Source: Winogradskyella eximia (GTDB taxonomy: Bacteria; Bacteroidota; Bacteroidia; Flavobacteriales; Flavobacteriaceae). Taken from it: a stretch of 64,000 bases of DNA. The position numbers and the translations under genes are program-made. The notes beneath the pieces are model-generated. The model made no database searches. It saw nothing but the letters and a program-made list of their open reading frames with translations, and had not been told where the DNA came from. Shown piece after piece: positions 1 through 10,488 of this stretch. Where the stretch lies: assembly GCF_003386165.1 (NCBI RefSeq), contig NZ_QRDV01000003.1, forward strand, positions 62,001-126,000. The letters run 5' to 3'. How positions within the stretch are numbered: the stretch's first letter is position 1; each line of letters opens with the position of its first letter.

Positions 1-770
1 GTTGTATGCCAACCTGGAATTACAGATGTAGCGAAATCAAACGATACAATAGTGTGTACTGAAAGTACTAAAGGTGTTGCTAAACCAGCAAGTACCAGAG
101 ATACTTCTTCAAAACGTTGCCAGTCTTTTGCACGACCAGACCAACCGAAACTCACTAAAGAATAAATTTTCTTTTGAAAAGGTCTAACAGCTCTATCTCT
201 TAACATCGCAAAATCTGGTAATAAACCTGTCCACCAGAAAACTAATGATACAGATAAGTACGTAGAGATTGCAAATACATCCCAAAGTAACGGTGAGTTA
301 AAGTTTACCCATAAAGATCCAAATTGATTTGGAATAGGTAAAACCCAATACGCTAACCATGGACGACCCATGTGGATAATTGGAAATAAACCAGCTTGTA
401 CTACTGAGAAAATGGTCATAGCTTCCGCAGAACGGTTAATTGCCATTCTCCATTTTTGACGGAATAATAATAGTACCGCAGAAATTAATGTTCCTGCGTG
501 ACCAATACCAACCCACCAAACGAAGTTAGTAATATCCCAAGCCCAGTTTACGGTCTTATTAAGACCCCAAACTCCAATACCAGTTGATACGGTATAAATA
601 ATACAACCTATTCCCCAAAGAAATGCTACTAAAGCAATGCTGAAAACAATCCACCATGCTCTGTTGGCTTTGCCTTCCACTGGTCTTGCTACATCTACTG
701 TAACATCGTGATACGATTTTTCTCCAGTAACTAAAGGTCTTCTAATAGGTGCTTCGTAATGAGACGCCAT
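1..770 (-). CDS. actC: Alternative complex III subunit C (NrfD-like membrane subunit), partial
   Basis: This gene starts at 770 (ATG) on the minus strand and runs off the left edge, so only about 256 N-terminal residues are visible. The protein begins MASHYEAPIRRPL and then shows long hydrophobic segments separated by motifs such as WDITNFVWWVGIGHAGTLIS and HMGRPWLAYWVLP, typical of the NrfD/PsrC family of quinone-interacting integral membrane subunits. In Bacteroidota this is ActC of Alternative Complex III, which oxidises menaquinol and passes electrons on to an oxidase. It lies 25 nt downstream of actB in the same direction, the standard act operon order. Membrane topology and family are clear; the C-terminal half is not visible. 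Confidence 0.93.
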   Translation of the reverse strand, partial: MASHYEAPIRRPLVTGEKSYHDVTVDVARPVEGKANRAWWIVFSIALVAFLWGIGCIIYTVSTGIGVWGLNKTVNWAWDITNFVWWVGIGHAGTLISAVLLLFRQKWRMAINRSAEAMTIFSVVQAGLFPIIHMGRPWLAYWVLPIPNQFGSLWVNFNSPLLWDVFAISTYLSVSLVFWWTGLLPDFAMLRDRAVRPFQKKIYSLVSFGWSGRAKDWQRFEEVSLVLAGLATPLVLSVHTIVSFDFATSVIPGWHT

Positions 771-795
771 AATTATATACTTGTTTCTTTAATTA

Positions 796-3700
796 TTATG
801 CTTTTGATGTGTTTCTCACTTTTGTCTGATAGATAACGTTTGGTTTTGTGCCTACGCTCTCTAGCAAGTGATACATTCGATCATCTTCTTTTAATTCTGT
901 AATTTTACTGTGCTTGTCATTAACATCACCAAATACCATTGCACCATTTCCACAAGCTGCAGAACATGCAGTTTGGAATTCACCATCTTTAACTTCACGT
1001 CCGTCACGTTTTGCATCAAGAATCGTTTTCTGTGTTTTTTGAATACACATAGAACATTTTTCCATAACTCCACGAGAACGTACTACAACATCTGGGTTTA
1101 AGACCATACGTCCTAAATCATCATTCATATAGTAATCGAATTCATCATTCTTATTATATAAGAACCAGTTAAAACGACGCACTTTATAAGGACAGTTATT
1201 TGCACAGTATCTTGTACCTACACAACGGTTATAAGCCATGTGATTCTGACCTTGACGACCATGAGCTGTTGCAGCAACAGGACAAACCGTTTCACAAGGT
1301 GCATGATTACAATGCTGACACATTACTGGCTGAAATGCTACTTGAGGATTATCAGCAGGATGTTCCATCTCACCAAAGCCTCCTAAAGATCCATTATCAC
1401 CAAATAAACCAGAAAAACCATCTTTCTTAGCATCATCAGCTTCAAATGTATCTTGATGAGAGTAATATCTATCAATACGCAACCAATGCATATCTCTACT
1501 ACGTCTCATTTCAGTCTTACCAACTACAGGAACGTTATTTTCCGCATGACATGCAATAACACATGCACCACAACCTGTACAAGCGTTTAAGTCAATTGAT
1601 AAATTAAAATGATGACCAATTGATCTATCAAATTCATCCCATAAATCTACATCTGGAGAAGTTACAGGAGTTTCTATATGGTTAAGAGAAACAACAGGAA
1701 TTGCATTCCAGTGTTCTTTAGACTTCGTGTTAAAAATTTCTAAGTTAGTTTCTTTAATGATATCTCCACGCCCCATTAAAGTATTATGCAACTGTACACA
1801 AGCAAACTCATGTTCACCAGAAGCCTTTTCAATAGTAACATCTTGAACTGAACTGAAGTTTTGATACAACGGATAAGCATTCACTCCCGTTTTCATTTCT
1901 TCTTTTAAAGCTTTGGATGTTCTACCAAAACCAAAAGACAATCCAGCTGAACCTTTTGCTTGACCAGGTTGAATAATTACAGGTACAGTTATAGCCTCTG
2001 CTCCATTTACTGAAACTTTAGCATAACTACCATTTAAACCACCATTAGCTACATTCCAATTTTTTATATCTAATCTATCAGCATCTGCTTGGGAAAGGGT
2101 TAAATAATTATCCCAAGTTGTTCTAGTTATTGGATCTGGAAATTCTTGTAACCATGGGTTATTAGCTTGTTGACCGTCACCCATACCCGTTTTAGTGTAA
2201 AGTGACAATTCCATACCATTTGCAACAGTAGTTTTAGCTAATGCTCTTGCAGCTTCACCACCTGATAAGGCTGAAACCGAACCAACAGCACTTACATCTC
2301 CATTACTAACATTGGTAGAAGTTGTACTTGTTACGTATTCGTTTTTATCTTCATCTTTGATTCCAACACCAACTGCAACATCATGAATAACACCACCTAA
2401 AAAGGTTCTGTCTTTTTTATCCTTTAATTCTGTTGAAGTTGTTTCAATTGTTGAAGAAGAACCTGTTGAACCAGAAACACTTCTATAAGCAGGCATAACA
2501 AAAACACCATCTTGAACCGCTTTATTAAATGAAGAACCATTTAGTATATCTTGTGTCCAAACTGATTTTAAATAATCTCTATATGAACCAGACTTGTTAG
2601 TCCAACCCATTAATACTTCTTGAAATTGTTTAGTATCAAATAAAGGTCTAATTGTTGGCTGCATCATTGAATAATGACCAGATTTCAATTCAACATCTCC
2701 CCAAGATTCTAAATAATGAGGTGCAGCTGCTATGTATTGACAATTTGTTGACGTCTCATCTTGTTTCATAGAGAACGCAACAGATAATTCTGTTTTAGAC
2801 AAGCCTTCCTTAAAATCAGAAGCATTTGGTAACGTATACATTGGATTAACACCATTCATAATGATGGCACCAACTTTACCTGCTTTCATGTCTGCTACTA
2901 ATTGAGTAACTGCATTATTATTACCTTGTCTTGTTTTTATAGTAGTCTTAGGATCAAAAGCCTTACTTCTTAAAAACTCATTGATTTCTAAAACAGTAGT
3001 TTGTGCATTGACATCTTGAATACCAGAAACTACAACACCATTACTACCAGCTTTACTCAATTCATTAGCTGCAGACTGAACTGCACTAGCTAAGGCCTCA
3101 GGAAGATTAATACTTCCTACCGAATTACCTGTAATACTACTATATAATTTAGCTAAAGCTAATTTTTGTTGACTTGGCGTTAAAGGAACACGTTTATCTG
3201 CGTTAGCACCTGATAATGACATATTAGATTCAAACTGAATATGTCTAGACATCTTACCATGATCAGGAATACGTTTTTTAGCATAAGCAGAGTCAAAGCC
3301 ACCACCTTGCCAATCCCCTAAGAAATCAGCTCCAACAGAAACAATTGTCATTGCTTTAGAGAAATCATAATTTGCCATTCCTCTAGTTCCATACTTTGCT
3401 TGGTATGCATCTAATGTTGCAGATTCAGAAACAGCATCGTAAGCAACATGACTTACATTACCGTATTTAGCTTTGAATTCAGCAATCAATTTATTTGTAG
3501 ATGGACTTGGCATAGATTGCGTTAACAACACAATTGCTTTACCATTTAATCCATTTAATTTTGATGATGTTTCAGACATAAAAGTCTCCCAAGAGATAGA
3601 AGAACCACCTTTCATTGGTGACTTTACTCTAAGACTATCATATAAACCTAAAACTGAAGCATTAACTCTTGCATTAGCCACTCCATTTGTGCCAGCATCA

Positions 3701-4074
3701 GTGTTATTCTCAATTTTAATTGGACGTCCTTCTCTTGTCTTTACTAAAACACTAGCAAAATCATAACCATCTGCAATTGTTGTTGCATAATAGTTAGCCA
3801 CACCTGGAACAATTTCCGTAGGCTGAACAATATAAGGTATAGACTTAATCACTGGTCCTTCACAAGCCGCTAACGAAGCAGCTGCTGTACTAAAACCAAC
3901 GTATTTTAAGAAATCACGACGCGAAGTTGATGAAGACCCTAATGAATCTTTATCTCCTAAAAACTCATCAGTTGGAATTTCTTCCACAAACTCATTTTGT
4001 TGAAGCGCCTCAACAATAGAGCTATTTTCGTTTAGCTCTTCAACACTTTTCCAGTATTTCTTGTTTGATGACAT
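796..4074 (-). CDS. actB: Alternative complex III subunit B, molybdopterin-oxidoreductase-like/ferredoxin fusion
   Basis: A 1092-residue protein. The N-terminus has a twin-arginine motif (SRRDFLKYVGF, Arg52-53) followed by a lipobox-like SLAAC (Cys71), so it is probably Tat-exported and possibly lipid anchored. Residues of about 80-800 form the molybdopterin-oxidoreductase-like domain, which in the ActB family is known to lack the cofactor. From Cys832 onward there is a four-cluster ferredoxin domain: CTGCGACVIAC, CQHCNHAPCETVCP, CVGTRYCANNCP and CSMC/CSAACGNGAMVFGD. The family carries three 4Fe-4S clusters and one 3Fe-4S cluster that wire electrons from quinol. It sits between actA and actC on the minus strand, and its length matches flavobacterial homologues. 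Confidence 0.95.
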   Translation of the reverse strand: MSSNKKYWKSVEELNENSSIVEALQQNEFVEEIPTDEFLGDKDSLGSSSTSRRDFLKYVGFSTAAASLAACEGPVIKSIPYIVQPTEIVPGVANYYATTIADGYDFASVLVKTREGRPIKIENNTDAGTNGVANARVNASVLGLYDSLRVKSPMKGGSSISWETFMSETSSKLNGLNGKAIVLLTQSMPSPSTNKLIAEFKAKYGNVSHVAYDAVSESATLDAYQAKYGTRGMANYDFSKAMTIVSVGADFLGDWQGGGFDSAYAKKRIPDHGKMSRHIQFESNMSLSGANADKRVPLTPSQQKLALAKLYSSITGNSVGSINLPEALASAVQSAANELSKAGSNGVVVSGIQDVNAQTTVLEINEFLRSKAFDPKTTIKTRQGNNNAVTQLVADMKAGKVGAIIMNGVNPMYTLPNASDFKEGLSKTELSVAFSMKQDETSTNCQYIAAAPHYLESWGDVELKSGHYSMMQPTIRPLFDTKQFQEVLMGWTNKSGSYRDYLKSVWTQDILNGSSFNKAVQDGVFVMPAYRSVSGSTGSSSTIETTSTELKDKKDRTFLGGVIHDVAVGVGIKDEDKNEYVTSTTSTNVSNGDVSAVGSVSALSGGEAARALAKTTVANGMELSLYTKTGMGDGQQANNPWLQEFPDPITRTTWDNYLTLSQADADRLDIKNWNVANGGLNGSYAKVSVNGAEAITVPVIIQPGQAKGSAGLSFGFGRTSKALKEEMKTGVNAYPLYQNFSSVQDVTIEKASGEHEFACVQLHNTLMGRGDIIKETNLEIFNTKSKEHWNAIPVVSLNHIETPVTSPDVDLWDEFDRSIGHHFNLSIDLNACTGCGACVIACHAENNVPVVGKTEMRRSRDMHWLRIDRYYSHQDTFEADDAKKDGFSGLFGDNGSLGGFGEMEHPADNPQVAFQPVMCQHCNHAPCETVCPVAATAHGRQGQNHMAYNRCVGTRYCANNCPYKVRRFNWFLYNKNDEFDYYMNDDLGRMVLNPDVVVRSRGVMEKCSMCIQKTQKTILDAKRDGREVKDGEFQTACSAACGNGAMVFGDVNDKHSKITELKEDDRMYHLLESVGTKPNVIYQTKVRNTSKA

Positions 4075-4224
4075 AGTGTTTATTTATAATTTTTTGATTT
4101 ACAATTTACGACTCTTTATCTATACTCTTTATTCGTAATTCGTCAATCGTAATTTTTTTGTTATTTTCTTTTCTCTATAATGAGATTTCCATTACACAGT
4201 ACTTTCTCTACTAATATACAATTA

Positions 4225-5556
4225 TTAGTAGTGACACTTACCACATTCTAAACCACCCATTTGTGCTACGGTTAATTTATCAACACCGTATTTTTTAGAT
4301 AGTTCTTCGTGAATTTTAGTATAGTAAGCATTATCCTTAACTTTTACATCTGTTTCTCTATGACAGTTAATACACCAACCCATAGTCAATGGAGCATGTT
4401 GATACATAATTTCCATTTCTTCAACAGGACCATGACAAGTCTGACACTCTATACCACCAACCACAACGTGTTGTGAGTGATTAAAATAAGCGAAGTCAGG
4501 TAAGTTGTGTATTCTTATCCACTTTACAGGTTTAGAATCACCAGTATAACCAGTACCATCCCATCCTACAGCTTCATATAATTTCTGAATTTCAGCATTG
4601 TAATCTACACCATACTCGGTTCCTTCGGCCAATGTTTCTGGAGCCACTTCTGAAATTGATTTATGACAATTCATACAAACATTTAAAGAAGGAATACCAG
4701 AAGTTTTACTTACTCTAGCAGAAGAGTGACAATATTTACAATCAATACCATTATCACCAGCATGGATTCTATGCGAATAATGTATTGGCTGAACAGGTTC
4801 GTAACCTTGATCTATACCTACCTGCATAAAATACCCATACACAAAGTAACCACTAGCTAATAAAAAGACAATTGCAGTTACTAAAACCAAAAATTGATTT
4901 TGAGCAAAAGCCTTCCATAACGGTGTTCTTTTAGATTGACCTACAACATCTATCCCTTTAGCATCAGCAAAACGATCTAACGTACGCTTTACTAAAACTA
5001 AAGCCATTGCCAATAACCCAAACAATACAGCTAAAGCTCCAAGTATTAAATCATTTGAAACTCCGCCTTCTTGAGCACCAGCATCTGCAACAGCGTTCTG
5101 TGCAACAATAGGCTCTTTTTTCTCTTCAGCAGTATAAGCCAAGATATCAGAAATATCCTGATCACTTAACTGAGGAAATGCTGTCATAGCAATTCCGTTA
5201 TTATCGTTAAACACCTTGTTAGCATACGCATCACCAGACTTGATAAGCGCAGAACTATTTCTTATCCAAGCACTAAGCCATTCTCTACCTAAACCTTGCT
5301 CATCAGCTAATCTAGCTTCAATGTTACGTAAAGCTGGACCTGTCATTGCCTTATCTAATTTATGACAAGCTGCACAATTAGAATTATAAAGTGATTTCCC
5401 ATTAACTGGATCACCTTCTTGAGCTATAAGTGAGGTTGAAAACGTAAGCAATAGAACAAGACAAAGACGATACATCTTTGAGGTTAAACTACAGTAAATC
5501 ACCTGTTTCATATTATTAGTTGGATTATCTTCTAAACTTTGGTACGATTTTTTCAT
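4225..5556 (-). CDS. actA: Fused mono-heme/penta-heme cytochrome c of alternative complex III (ActE-ActA type)
   Basis: A 443-residue protein with six CxxCH heme sites. One lies in an N-terminal class I cytochrome c domain (CAACHK, Cys61, with methionine-containing segment GIAMTAFPQLSDQD). Five lie in the C-terminal half (CKYCH, CMNCH, CQTCH, CINCH, CGKCH). Two membrane segments lie between the halves (about residues 169-190 and 222-245). This looks like ActE (monoheme) joined to ActA (pentaheme) in one chain; its position ahead of actB supports this. The start is uncertain: ATG codons at 5556, 5511 and 5475 are all in frame. The last gives the neatest signal peptide (MYRLCLVLLLTFSTSLIAQ). 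A TAnnTTTG box at 5593-5600 lies upstream. The stop falls immediately after the last heme motif. Confidence 0.9.
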   Translation of the reverse strand: MKKSYQSLEDNPTNNMKQVIYCSLTSKMYRLCLVLLLTFSTSLIAQEGDPVNGKSLYNSNCAACHKLDKAMTGPALRNIEARLADEQGLGREWLSAWIRNSSALIKSGDAYANKVFNDNNGIAMTAFPQLSDQDISDILAYTAEEKKEPIVAQNAVADAGAQEGGVSNDLILGALAVLFGLLAMALVLVKRTLDRFADAKGIDVVGQSKRTPLWKAFAQNQFLVLVTAIVFLLASGYFVYGYFMQVGIDQGYEPVQPIHYSHRIHAGDNGIDCKYCHSSARVSKTSGIPSLNVCMNCHKSISEVAPETLAEGTEYGVDYNAEIQKLYEAVGWDGTGYTGDSKPVKWIRIHNLPDFAYFNHSQHVVVGGIECQTCHGPVEEMEIMYQHAPLTMGWCINCHRETDVKVKDNAYYTKIHEELSKKYGVDKLTVAQMGGLECGKCHY

Positions 5557-5592
5557 TAAAAACTTAAAAAAACGTCTTTATAAAAACTCTGG

Positions 5593-5600
5593 CAAAAGTA
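5593..5600 (-). promoter_or_regulatory. -7 promoter box upstream of the act operon
   Basis: The minus strand reads TACTTTTG, an exact match to the Bacteroidota -7 consensus TAnnTTTG, 37 nt upstream of the most distal actA start. No good -33 element is visible, so this is a moderate call. Confidence 0.4.
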
Positions 5601-5784
5601 ACATTTAAAGTGGATTTTGAAAATCTTAGAGAACTGTTAATATATAATTTATACCAATTCTAAATAAAGTATTTTGAAATTTTAAGCATGAATAATCGTT
5701 CCAAATATATAGACCGCTTGAAGCGCAATTGATTACACTATGAAATACAGCGAAAAAAAATTACACATGTTTCCTTGAAAACTC

Positions 5785-5792
5785 TACCTTTG
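5785..5792 (+). promoter_or_regulatory. -7 promoter box upstream of the SPOR-domain gene
   Basis: TACCTTTG matches the Bacteroidota -7 consensus exactly. It would give a leader of about 95 nt before the ATG at 5896. The -33 element is weak. Confidence 0.35.
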
Positions 5793-5895
5793 CCACTACA
5801 CTTGATAGTAATTAATAATATGTTCAAAATTTCATCTTTTAATACAATGATTTTAGAGAACAATACACACTAACAAAAAACAAAAAATTAACTAT

Positions 5896-6276
5896 ATGAA
5901 ATTAAACAGCAAATCCGTTTACCTTATACTTTTAAGCACTCTCTTAGCCTTGACACTGCAAGCCCAAGAAGGTGTGGTAACTATTAGTCAAGATGATGCC
6001 ATAGATAAATTGCTAGAATATAAAAAAGACATTAAAACCTCAAAGGTTTTTAAAATACAAGTGTATAATAGCATAGATCCTGATAAAGCACAACGCGAAA
6101 AAGCAAATTTTTTAAATTCTTATAATGAATGGCCTGTTGAAATTGTATGGAATACTCCAAACTATAAGGTATGGGTAGGGAATTTTGCAACACGACTAGA
6201 GGCAGATAGAGCTTTAGTAAAGATTAAGAAAAAATATATGTACGCAAATATTCTTCAGCCTAAGACAGACGATTAG
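5896..6276 (+). CDS. Secreted SPOR-domain protein
   Basis: A 126-residue protein with a signal peptide (MKLNSKSVYLILLSTLLALTLQAQ) and a single SPOR domain at about residues 50-122. The pattern IQVYNS, then KVWVGNFATRLEADRALVKIKK, is the usual SPOR ending in which a glycine-aromatic strand is followed by a helix. SPOR domains bind denuded septal peptidoglycan glycan strands, so a periplasmic cell-envelope or division role is likely. It stands alone, diverging from the act operon and converging on infB, with a shared terminator between. Nothing else is recognisable apart from a short acidic linker (VVTISQDDAIDKLLEYKK). Similar small exported SPOR proteins are common in Flavobacteriaceae. Confidence 0.85.
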   Translation: MKLNSKSVYLILLSTLLALTLQAQEGVVTISQDDAIDKLLEYKKDIKTSKVFKIQVYNSIDPDKAQREKANFLNSYNEWPVEIVWNTPNYKVWVGNFATRLEADRALVKIKKKYMYANILQPKTDD

Positions 6277-6294
6277 AAACGTATATTTATCCCA

Positions 6295-6328
6295 TAAAAA
6301 AACCGACAATTGCTTGTCGGTTTTTTTA
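6295..6328. terminator. Bidirectional intrinsic terminator between SPOR gene and infB
   Basis: A perfect 9-bp stem AACCGACAA (6301-6309) / TTGTCGGTT (6314-6322) with loop TTGC is flanked by A-tract and T-tract, so it can stop both convergent transcripts. Confidence 0.9.
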
Positions 6329-6342
6329 TTTCTTATAAGTAA

Positions 6343-9156
6343 TTATTTCAACTTTTTCTTAACTTCTACTTCTTGGAAAGCTTCAATTACATCTCCAATA
6401 ACAATGTCGTTATAGTTTTTAATTTGCATACCACAATCGTAGCCTTTTGCAACTTCTCTAACGTCGTCTTTAAATCGTTTTAAGGCATCTAACGTACCTG
6501 TATGAACAACAACTCCATCTCTAATGATTCTTATGTTAGAATTTCTAAAGATTTTACCGTTCATTACCATACAACCAGCAATGTTACCTACTTTAGATAC
6601 TTTAAATATTTCTCTAATTTCTGCTGTACCAGTAACCTCTTCTTTTAACTCTGGAGATAACATACCTTCCATTGCATCTTTAAGATCGTTAATGGCTGCA
6701 TAGATAATTGAATAAGTTCTGATATCAATTTCTTCTTTATCAGCAATCATTCTTGCATTTCCAACAGGACGTACATTAAATCCAACAATAATAGCATCTG
6801 AAGCTGTTGCTAATAACACATCACTTTCCGTAATGGCACCAACACCTTTATGAATAATATTAACTTGAATCTCTTCAGTAGATAATTTCTGGAAAGAATC
6901 TGTTAAAGCTTCCACTGATCCATCTACATCACCTTTAAGGATAATATTAAGCTCTTGGAAATCACCAAGTGCAATACGTCTTCCAATTTCATCAAGTGTA
7001 ATATGTCGTTGCGTTCTTACTGATTGCTCTCTCTGTAACTGTGTACGTTTAGTTGCAATCTGTTTCGCTTCACGTTCATCTGCAAAGACATTAAACTTAT
7101 CACCTGCTTGAGGCGCTCCATCTAAACCTAGTATAGATACCGGAGTTGCAGGACCAGCTGTTCTAACATCTTGTCCTCGCTCATCTTGCATCGCTTTTAC
7201 TTTACCACTATTTTTTCCTGCTAAAACATAATCACCAACTTTTAACGTACCTGCTTGTACTAAAATAGTTGAAACGTAACCTCTACCTTTATCTAAGTAG
7301 GCTTCAACTACTGTTCCACTAGCTGCTTTATTTGGATTAGCTTTTAATTCTAATAGTTCTGCTTCAAGTAATACTTTCTCTAAAAGCTCTTTTACACCTG
7401 TTCCCATTTTAGCAGAAATATCATGAGATTGAATTTTCCCACCCCAATCTTCTACTAAGAGATTCATTTGTGCTAAACCTTCTTTTACTTTTTCAGGATT
7501 AGCATCTGGTTTATCAATTTTATTTATTGCAAAAACGATTGGCACACCAGCCGCTTGTGCATGAGAAATAGCTTCTTTTGTTTGTGGCATTATAGCATCA
7601 TCTGCTGCAACAACAATAATAGCAATATCTGTTACTTGAGCACCACGAGCACGCATCGCTGTAAAGGCTTCGTGACCTGGTGTATCTAAAAATGCAATTT
7701 TCTGTCCGTTTTCTAGCTCTACTCCATAAGCACCAATATGCTGCGTTATACCACCAGATTCACCAGCAATTACATTCTCTTTACGTATATAATCTAATAA
7801 TGAAGTTTTACCGTGATCTACGTGACCCATTACCGTAACAATTGGTGCACGAGGTAATAAATCTTTTGGATCATCCACTACATCTTCAATTGACTCCTCA
7901 ATATCAGCTTTAATGAATTCTACATCATAACCAAACTCTTCTGCAACAATAGTTAATGTTTCTGCATCTAATCTTTGGTTCATGGTTACCATCATACCTA
8001 AAGACATACATGCCGAAATAACCTGAGTTACACCAACCTCCATCATTGTAGCAACTTCACTTACCGTTACAAACTCAGTAACCTTAAGTGTTTTACTTTC
8101 TGCAGCTGCGATTTCTTGGTCGATTTCCGTTTGTTGACGGTGTTGATCTCTTTTATCTCTACGGTATTTTGCTCCTTTACCTTTATTAGATTTACCTTGA
8201 AGCTTTTCTAAAGTTTCACGGATTTGTTTTTGTACATCTTCTTCACTTGGCTCTTCCTTAACCACTTTAGGTCTCGTATTACCACCTCTTCCTTTTGGTG
8301 CACCTCTTTTATTATCGAAGTTTGGTTTTGCACCAGAATCATTTCCACCTTTACTAATTCTACGTCTTTTGCGCTTATTAGCATCGCCTGCACCACTTGG
8401 TTTAACTTCCTTTTTCTTCTTAGGTTTATTAAATTGAGATAAGTCAATTTTTTTACCAGTTGTAACTGGACCAGTAAGCTTTTTGTATTGAGTCTTTAGA
8501 GTTTCTTCAACAGGTTCTGTTGATTGCTTTGGCTCTTCTTTTTTAGCTTCCTCTTTTTTAGGAATCTCTTTTTTAGTACTCTCTTTTATTTTGGTCTCTT
8601 CAGCTTTAACAACTTTTTCAACCTTTTCTGGAGTTTCCACTTTAGCAACTTTCTCTACCTTCTCAACTTTCTCAGTTTCTTTAGGTTTTTCAGCTACTTT
8701 AGTTTCCTCCTTAGGTTTTTCAGACTTTTCTACTGGTTTTTCAGCTTTAGGAGTTTCCTTTACCTCAGGAGCTTTAGGAGTTTCCTCCTTTTCAACCTTA
8801 GGCTTTTTATCTAAGTCAATTTTACCAACTTGTTTTGGCCCACTTAACTCAGCTTTCGCTTTAACCACAGATTCTCGTTCTGCTTTTTGCTTTTGCTTTT
8901 CTTCAATTTCGCGCTCTCTCTGTTCGCGAAGCTCTTCTTTTTCTTTAAGTTTTGCTTCACTTACTTCTTGAGCTTTTTCACGCTTAGATGCATCAGTCTG
9001 AAATTCACCTGAAAGCGTGTTATAAACCTCTTGCGAAATTTTAGTATTAGGGCTTTTCTCAATATTGATACCTTTGGATTCTAAAAAATCCACAGCACGA
9101 TCTATTGAGATATTTAATTCCCTTAATACTTTATTTAATCTTGTTGTTTGAGCCAT
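6343..9156 (-). CDS. infB: Translation initiation factor IF-2
   Basis: A 937-residue GTPase that places initiator tRNA on the 30S subunit. The N-terminal 60 residues form an IF2_N-like domain ([22 protein letters not shown]). Residues of about 60-340 are a long lysine/glutamate/proline-rich low-complexity linker, longer than in Enterobacteria and typical of Bacteroidota. The G domain starts near residue 440 with G1 GHVDHGKT, then DTPGHEAF and NKIDKP. The usual domains II, III and C2 follow, ending KLK. It is the last gene of rimP-nusA-infB, 87 nt after nusA, and is followed by a bidirectional terminator. The low-complexity linker produces several meaningless antisense reading frames around 8.2-9.0 kb. 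Confidence 0.98.
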   Translation of the reverse strand: MAQTTRLNKVLRELNISIDRAVDFLESKGINIEKSPNTKISQEVYNTLSGEFQTDASKREKAQEVSEAKLKEKEELREQREREIEEKQKQKAERESVVKAKAELSGPKQVGKIDLDKKPKVEKEETPKAPEVKETPKAEKPVEKSEKPKEETKVAEKPKETEKVEKVEKVAKVETPEKVEKVVKAEETKIKESTKKEIPKKEEAKKEEPKQSTEPVEETLKTQYKKLTGPVTTGKKIDLSQFNKPKKKKEVKPSGAGDANKRKRRRISKGGNDSGAKPNFDNKRGAPKGRGGNTRPKVVKEEPSEEDVQKQIRETLEKLQGKSNKGKGAKYRRDKRDQHRQQTEIDQEIAAAESKTLKVTEFVTVSEVATMMEVGVTQVISACMSLGMMVTMNQRLDAETLTIVAEEFGYDVEFIKADIEESIEDVVDDPKDLLPRAPIVTVMGHVDHGKTSLLDYIRKENVIAGESGGITQHIGAYGVELENGQKIAFLDTPGHEAFTAMRARGAQVTDIAIIVVAADDAIMPQTKEAISHAQAAGVPIVFAINKIDKPDANPEKVKEGLAQMNLLVEDWGGKIQSHDISAKMGTGVKELLEKVLLEAELLELKANPNKAASGTVVEAYLDKGRGYVSTILVQAGTLKVGDYVLAGKNSGKVKAMQDERGQDVRTAGPATPVSILGLDGAPQAGDKFNVFADEREAKQIATKRTQLQREQSVRTQRHITLDEIGRRIALGDFQELNIILKGDVDGSVEALTDSFQKLSTEEIQVNIIHKGVGAITESDVLLATASDAIIVGFNVRPVGNARMIADKEEIDIRTYSIIYAAINDLKDAMEGMLSPELKEEVTGTAEIREIFKVSKVGNIAGCMVMNGKIFRNSNIRIIRDGVVVHTGTLDALKRFKDDVREVAKGYDCGMQIKNYNDIVIGDVIEAFQEVEVKKKLK

Positions 9157-9243
9157 AAACTGCCTGTAAAATACTTAAATATATGTTATACCAATATAAC
9201 TTCAAAATGAAATACTAAAAAATCATTTTAAAATTAGCTGATA

Positions 9244-10476
9244 TTATTCTTCAAATTCCTCTCTTAGAATCCTAATGACATCTAAGATTGTTTCTTCTTC
9301 TAAATCTGTACGCTTCACTAAATCATTAACATCTTGCTCTAAAATACTTTTTGCAGTATCTAAACCAGCTTTGCTAAATTCTGAAATTACCCAACCTTCA
9401 ATCTCATCAGAGAATTCTTTTAATTCCACATCTTCTTCTGCTCCTTCTCTAAATACGTCAATCTCATAACCTGTTAGTTGACCAGCCAAACGAATGTTGT
9501 GACCACCTCTACCAATAGCTTTTGAAACCTCTTCTGGTTTTAATAACACCTCAGCACGCATATTTTCTTCGTCTAATTTTAAAGACGTTACTCTTGCTGG
9601 GCTCAATGCTCTCGTTACAAAAAGTTGAACATTGTTTGTATAATTAATTACATCGATATTCTCATTTCCTAACTCACGTACAATACCGTGAATTCTTGAA
9701 CCTTTCATACCAACACAAGCTCCAACTGGATCGATTCTATCATCATAAGAATCTACTGCAACTTTCGCTTTTTCTCCTGGAATACGAACCACTTTTTTAA
9801 CCGTAATTAAACCATCAAAAACCTCAGGTATTTCTTGTTCGAATAATTTCTCAAGAAACACAGGAGATGTTCTAGACATTATAATCGCTGGCTTGCTTCC
9901 TTTTAATTCTACACTTTCAATAATTCCTCTTACATTTTCCCCTTTTCTGAAGAAATCTGAAGGAATTTGTTTGTCCTTTGGAAGTATAATTTCATTACCA
10001 TCATCATCTAACAAAATGATTGCTCTATGACGAATGTGATGAACTTCTGCTGTATAAATCTCACCTTCAAGCTCTTTAAAGTGCTTGTAAATGTTAGTAT
10101 TATCGTGTTCGTGAATCTTAGAAATTAAATTCTGTCTTAATGCTAAGATAGAACGTCTTCCAAGATCAATTAACTTCACTTCTTCTGCAACGTCTTCACC
10201 AACTTCAAAATCTGGTTCGATTTTTTGAGCTTCAGATAATGCAATTTCTTGATTTGGTTCTTCAACTTCACCATCTGCAACAACGATTCGGTTTCTCCAA
10301 ATTTCTAAATCTCCTTTATCTGGGTTTATAATGATATCAAAGTTATCGTCATCACCATACTTCTTCTTCAATGCATTACGTAACACATCTTCAAGAATCG
10401 CCATTAGCGTAACTCTATCTATTAATTTGTCGTCCTTAAATTCTGAAAATGACTCAATTAACGCTACATTTTCCAT
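9244..10476 (-). CDS. nusA: Transcription termination/antitermination factor NusA
   Basis: A 410-residue NusA. The N-terminal RNA-polymerase-binding domain is at about 1-130. The S1 domain follows at about 135-200 (GEIYTAEVHHIRHRAIIL). Two KH domains come next (about 230-345), with GACVGMKGSRIHGIVRELG and GRGGHNIRLAGQLTGYEIDV as their GxxG loops. A short acidic tail ends EEFEE. It lacks the long C-terminal AR repeats of the E. coli protein (495 residues), which is normal for Bacteroidota. It lies 12 nt after rimP and 87 nt before infB, in a classical operon. NusA modulates pausing and termination, so the terminator-like hairpin in the operon leader could make the operon sensitive to NusA itself; this is inference. 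Confidence 0.97.
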   Translation of the reverse strand: MENVALIESFSEFKDDKLIDRVTLMAILEDVLRNALKKKYGDDDNFDIIINPDKGDLEIWRNRIVVADGEVEEPNQEIALSEAQKIEPDFEVGEDVAEEVKLIDLGRRSILALRQNLISKIHEHDNTNIYKHFKELEGEIYTAEVHHIRHRAIILLDDDGNEIILPKDKQIPSDFFRKGENVRGIIESVELKGSKPAIIMSRTSPVFLEKLFEQEIPEVFDGLITVKKVVRIPGEKAKVAVDSYDDRIDPVGACVGMKGSRIHGIVRELGNENIDVINYTNNVQLFVTRALSPARVTSLKLDEENMRAEVLLKPEEVSKAIGRGGHNIRLAGQLTGYEIDVFREGAEEDVELKEFSDEIEGWVISEFSKAGLDTAKSILEQDVNDLVKRTDLEEETILDVIRILREEFEE

Positions 10477-10488
10477 AATTGATATGAA

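Larger units (their letters stand above)
5557..5895. other. 339-nt intergenic region between the divergent act operon and SPOR gene
   Basis: No coding sequence is seen. It holds a TAnnTTTG-type -7 box on each strand: 5593-5600 (minus, towards actA) and 5785-5792 (plus, TACCTTTG, towards the SPOR gene). I see no convincing -33 TTG at the right distance for either. The middle part is AT-rich without an obvious inverted repeat longer than a few base pairs. Confidence 0.5.

Noticed and set aside
8208..8971. Several overlapping frames within infB
   Set aside because: They are out-of-frame or antisense readings of the Lys/Glu-rich low-complexity linker.
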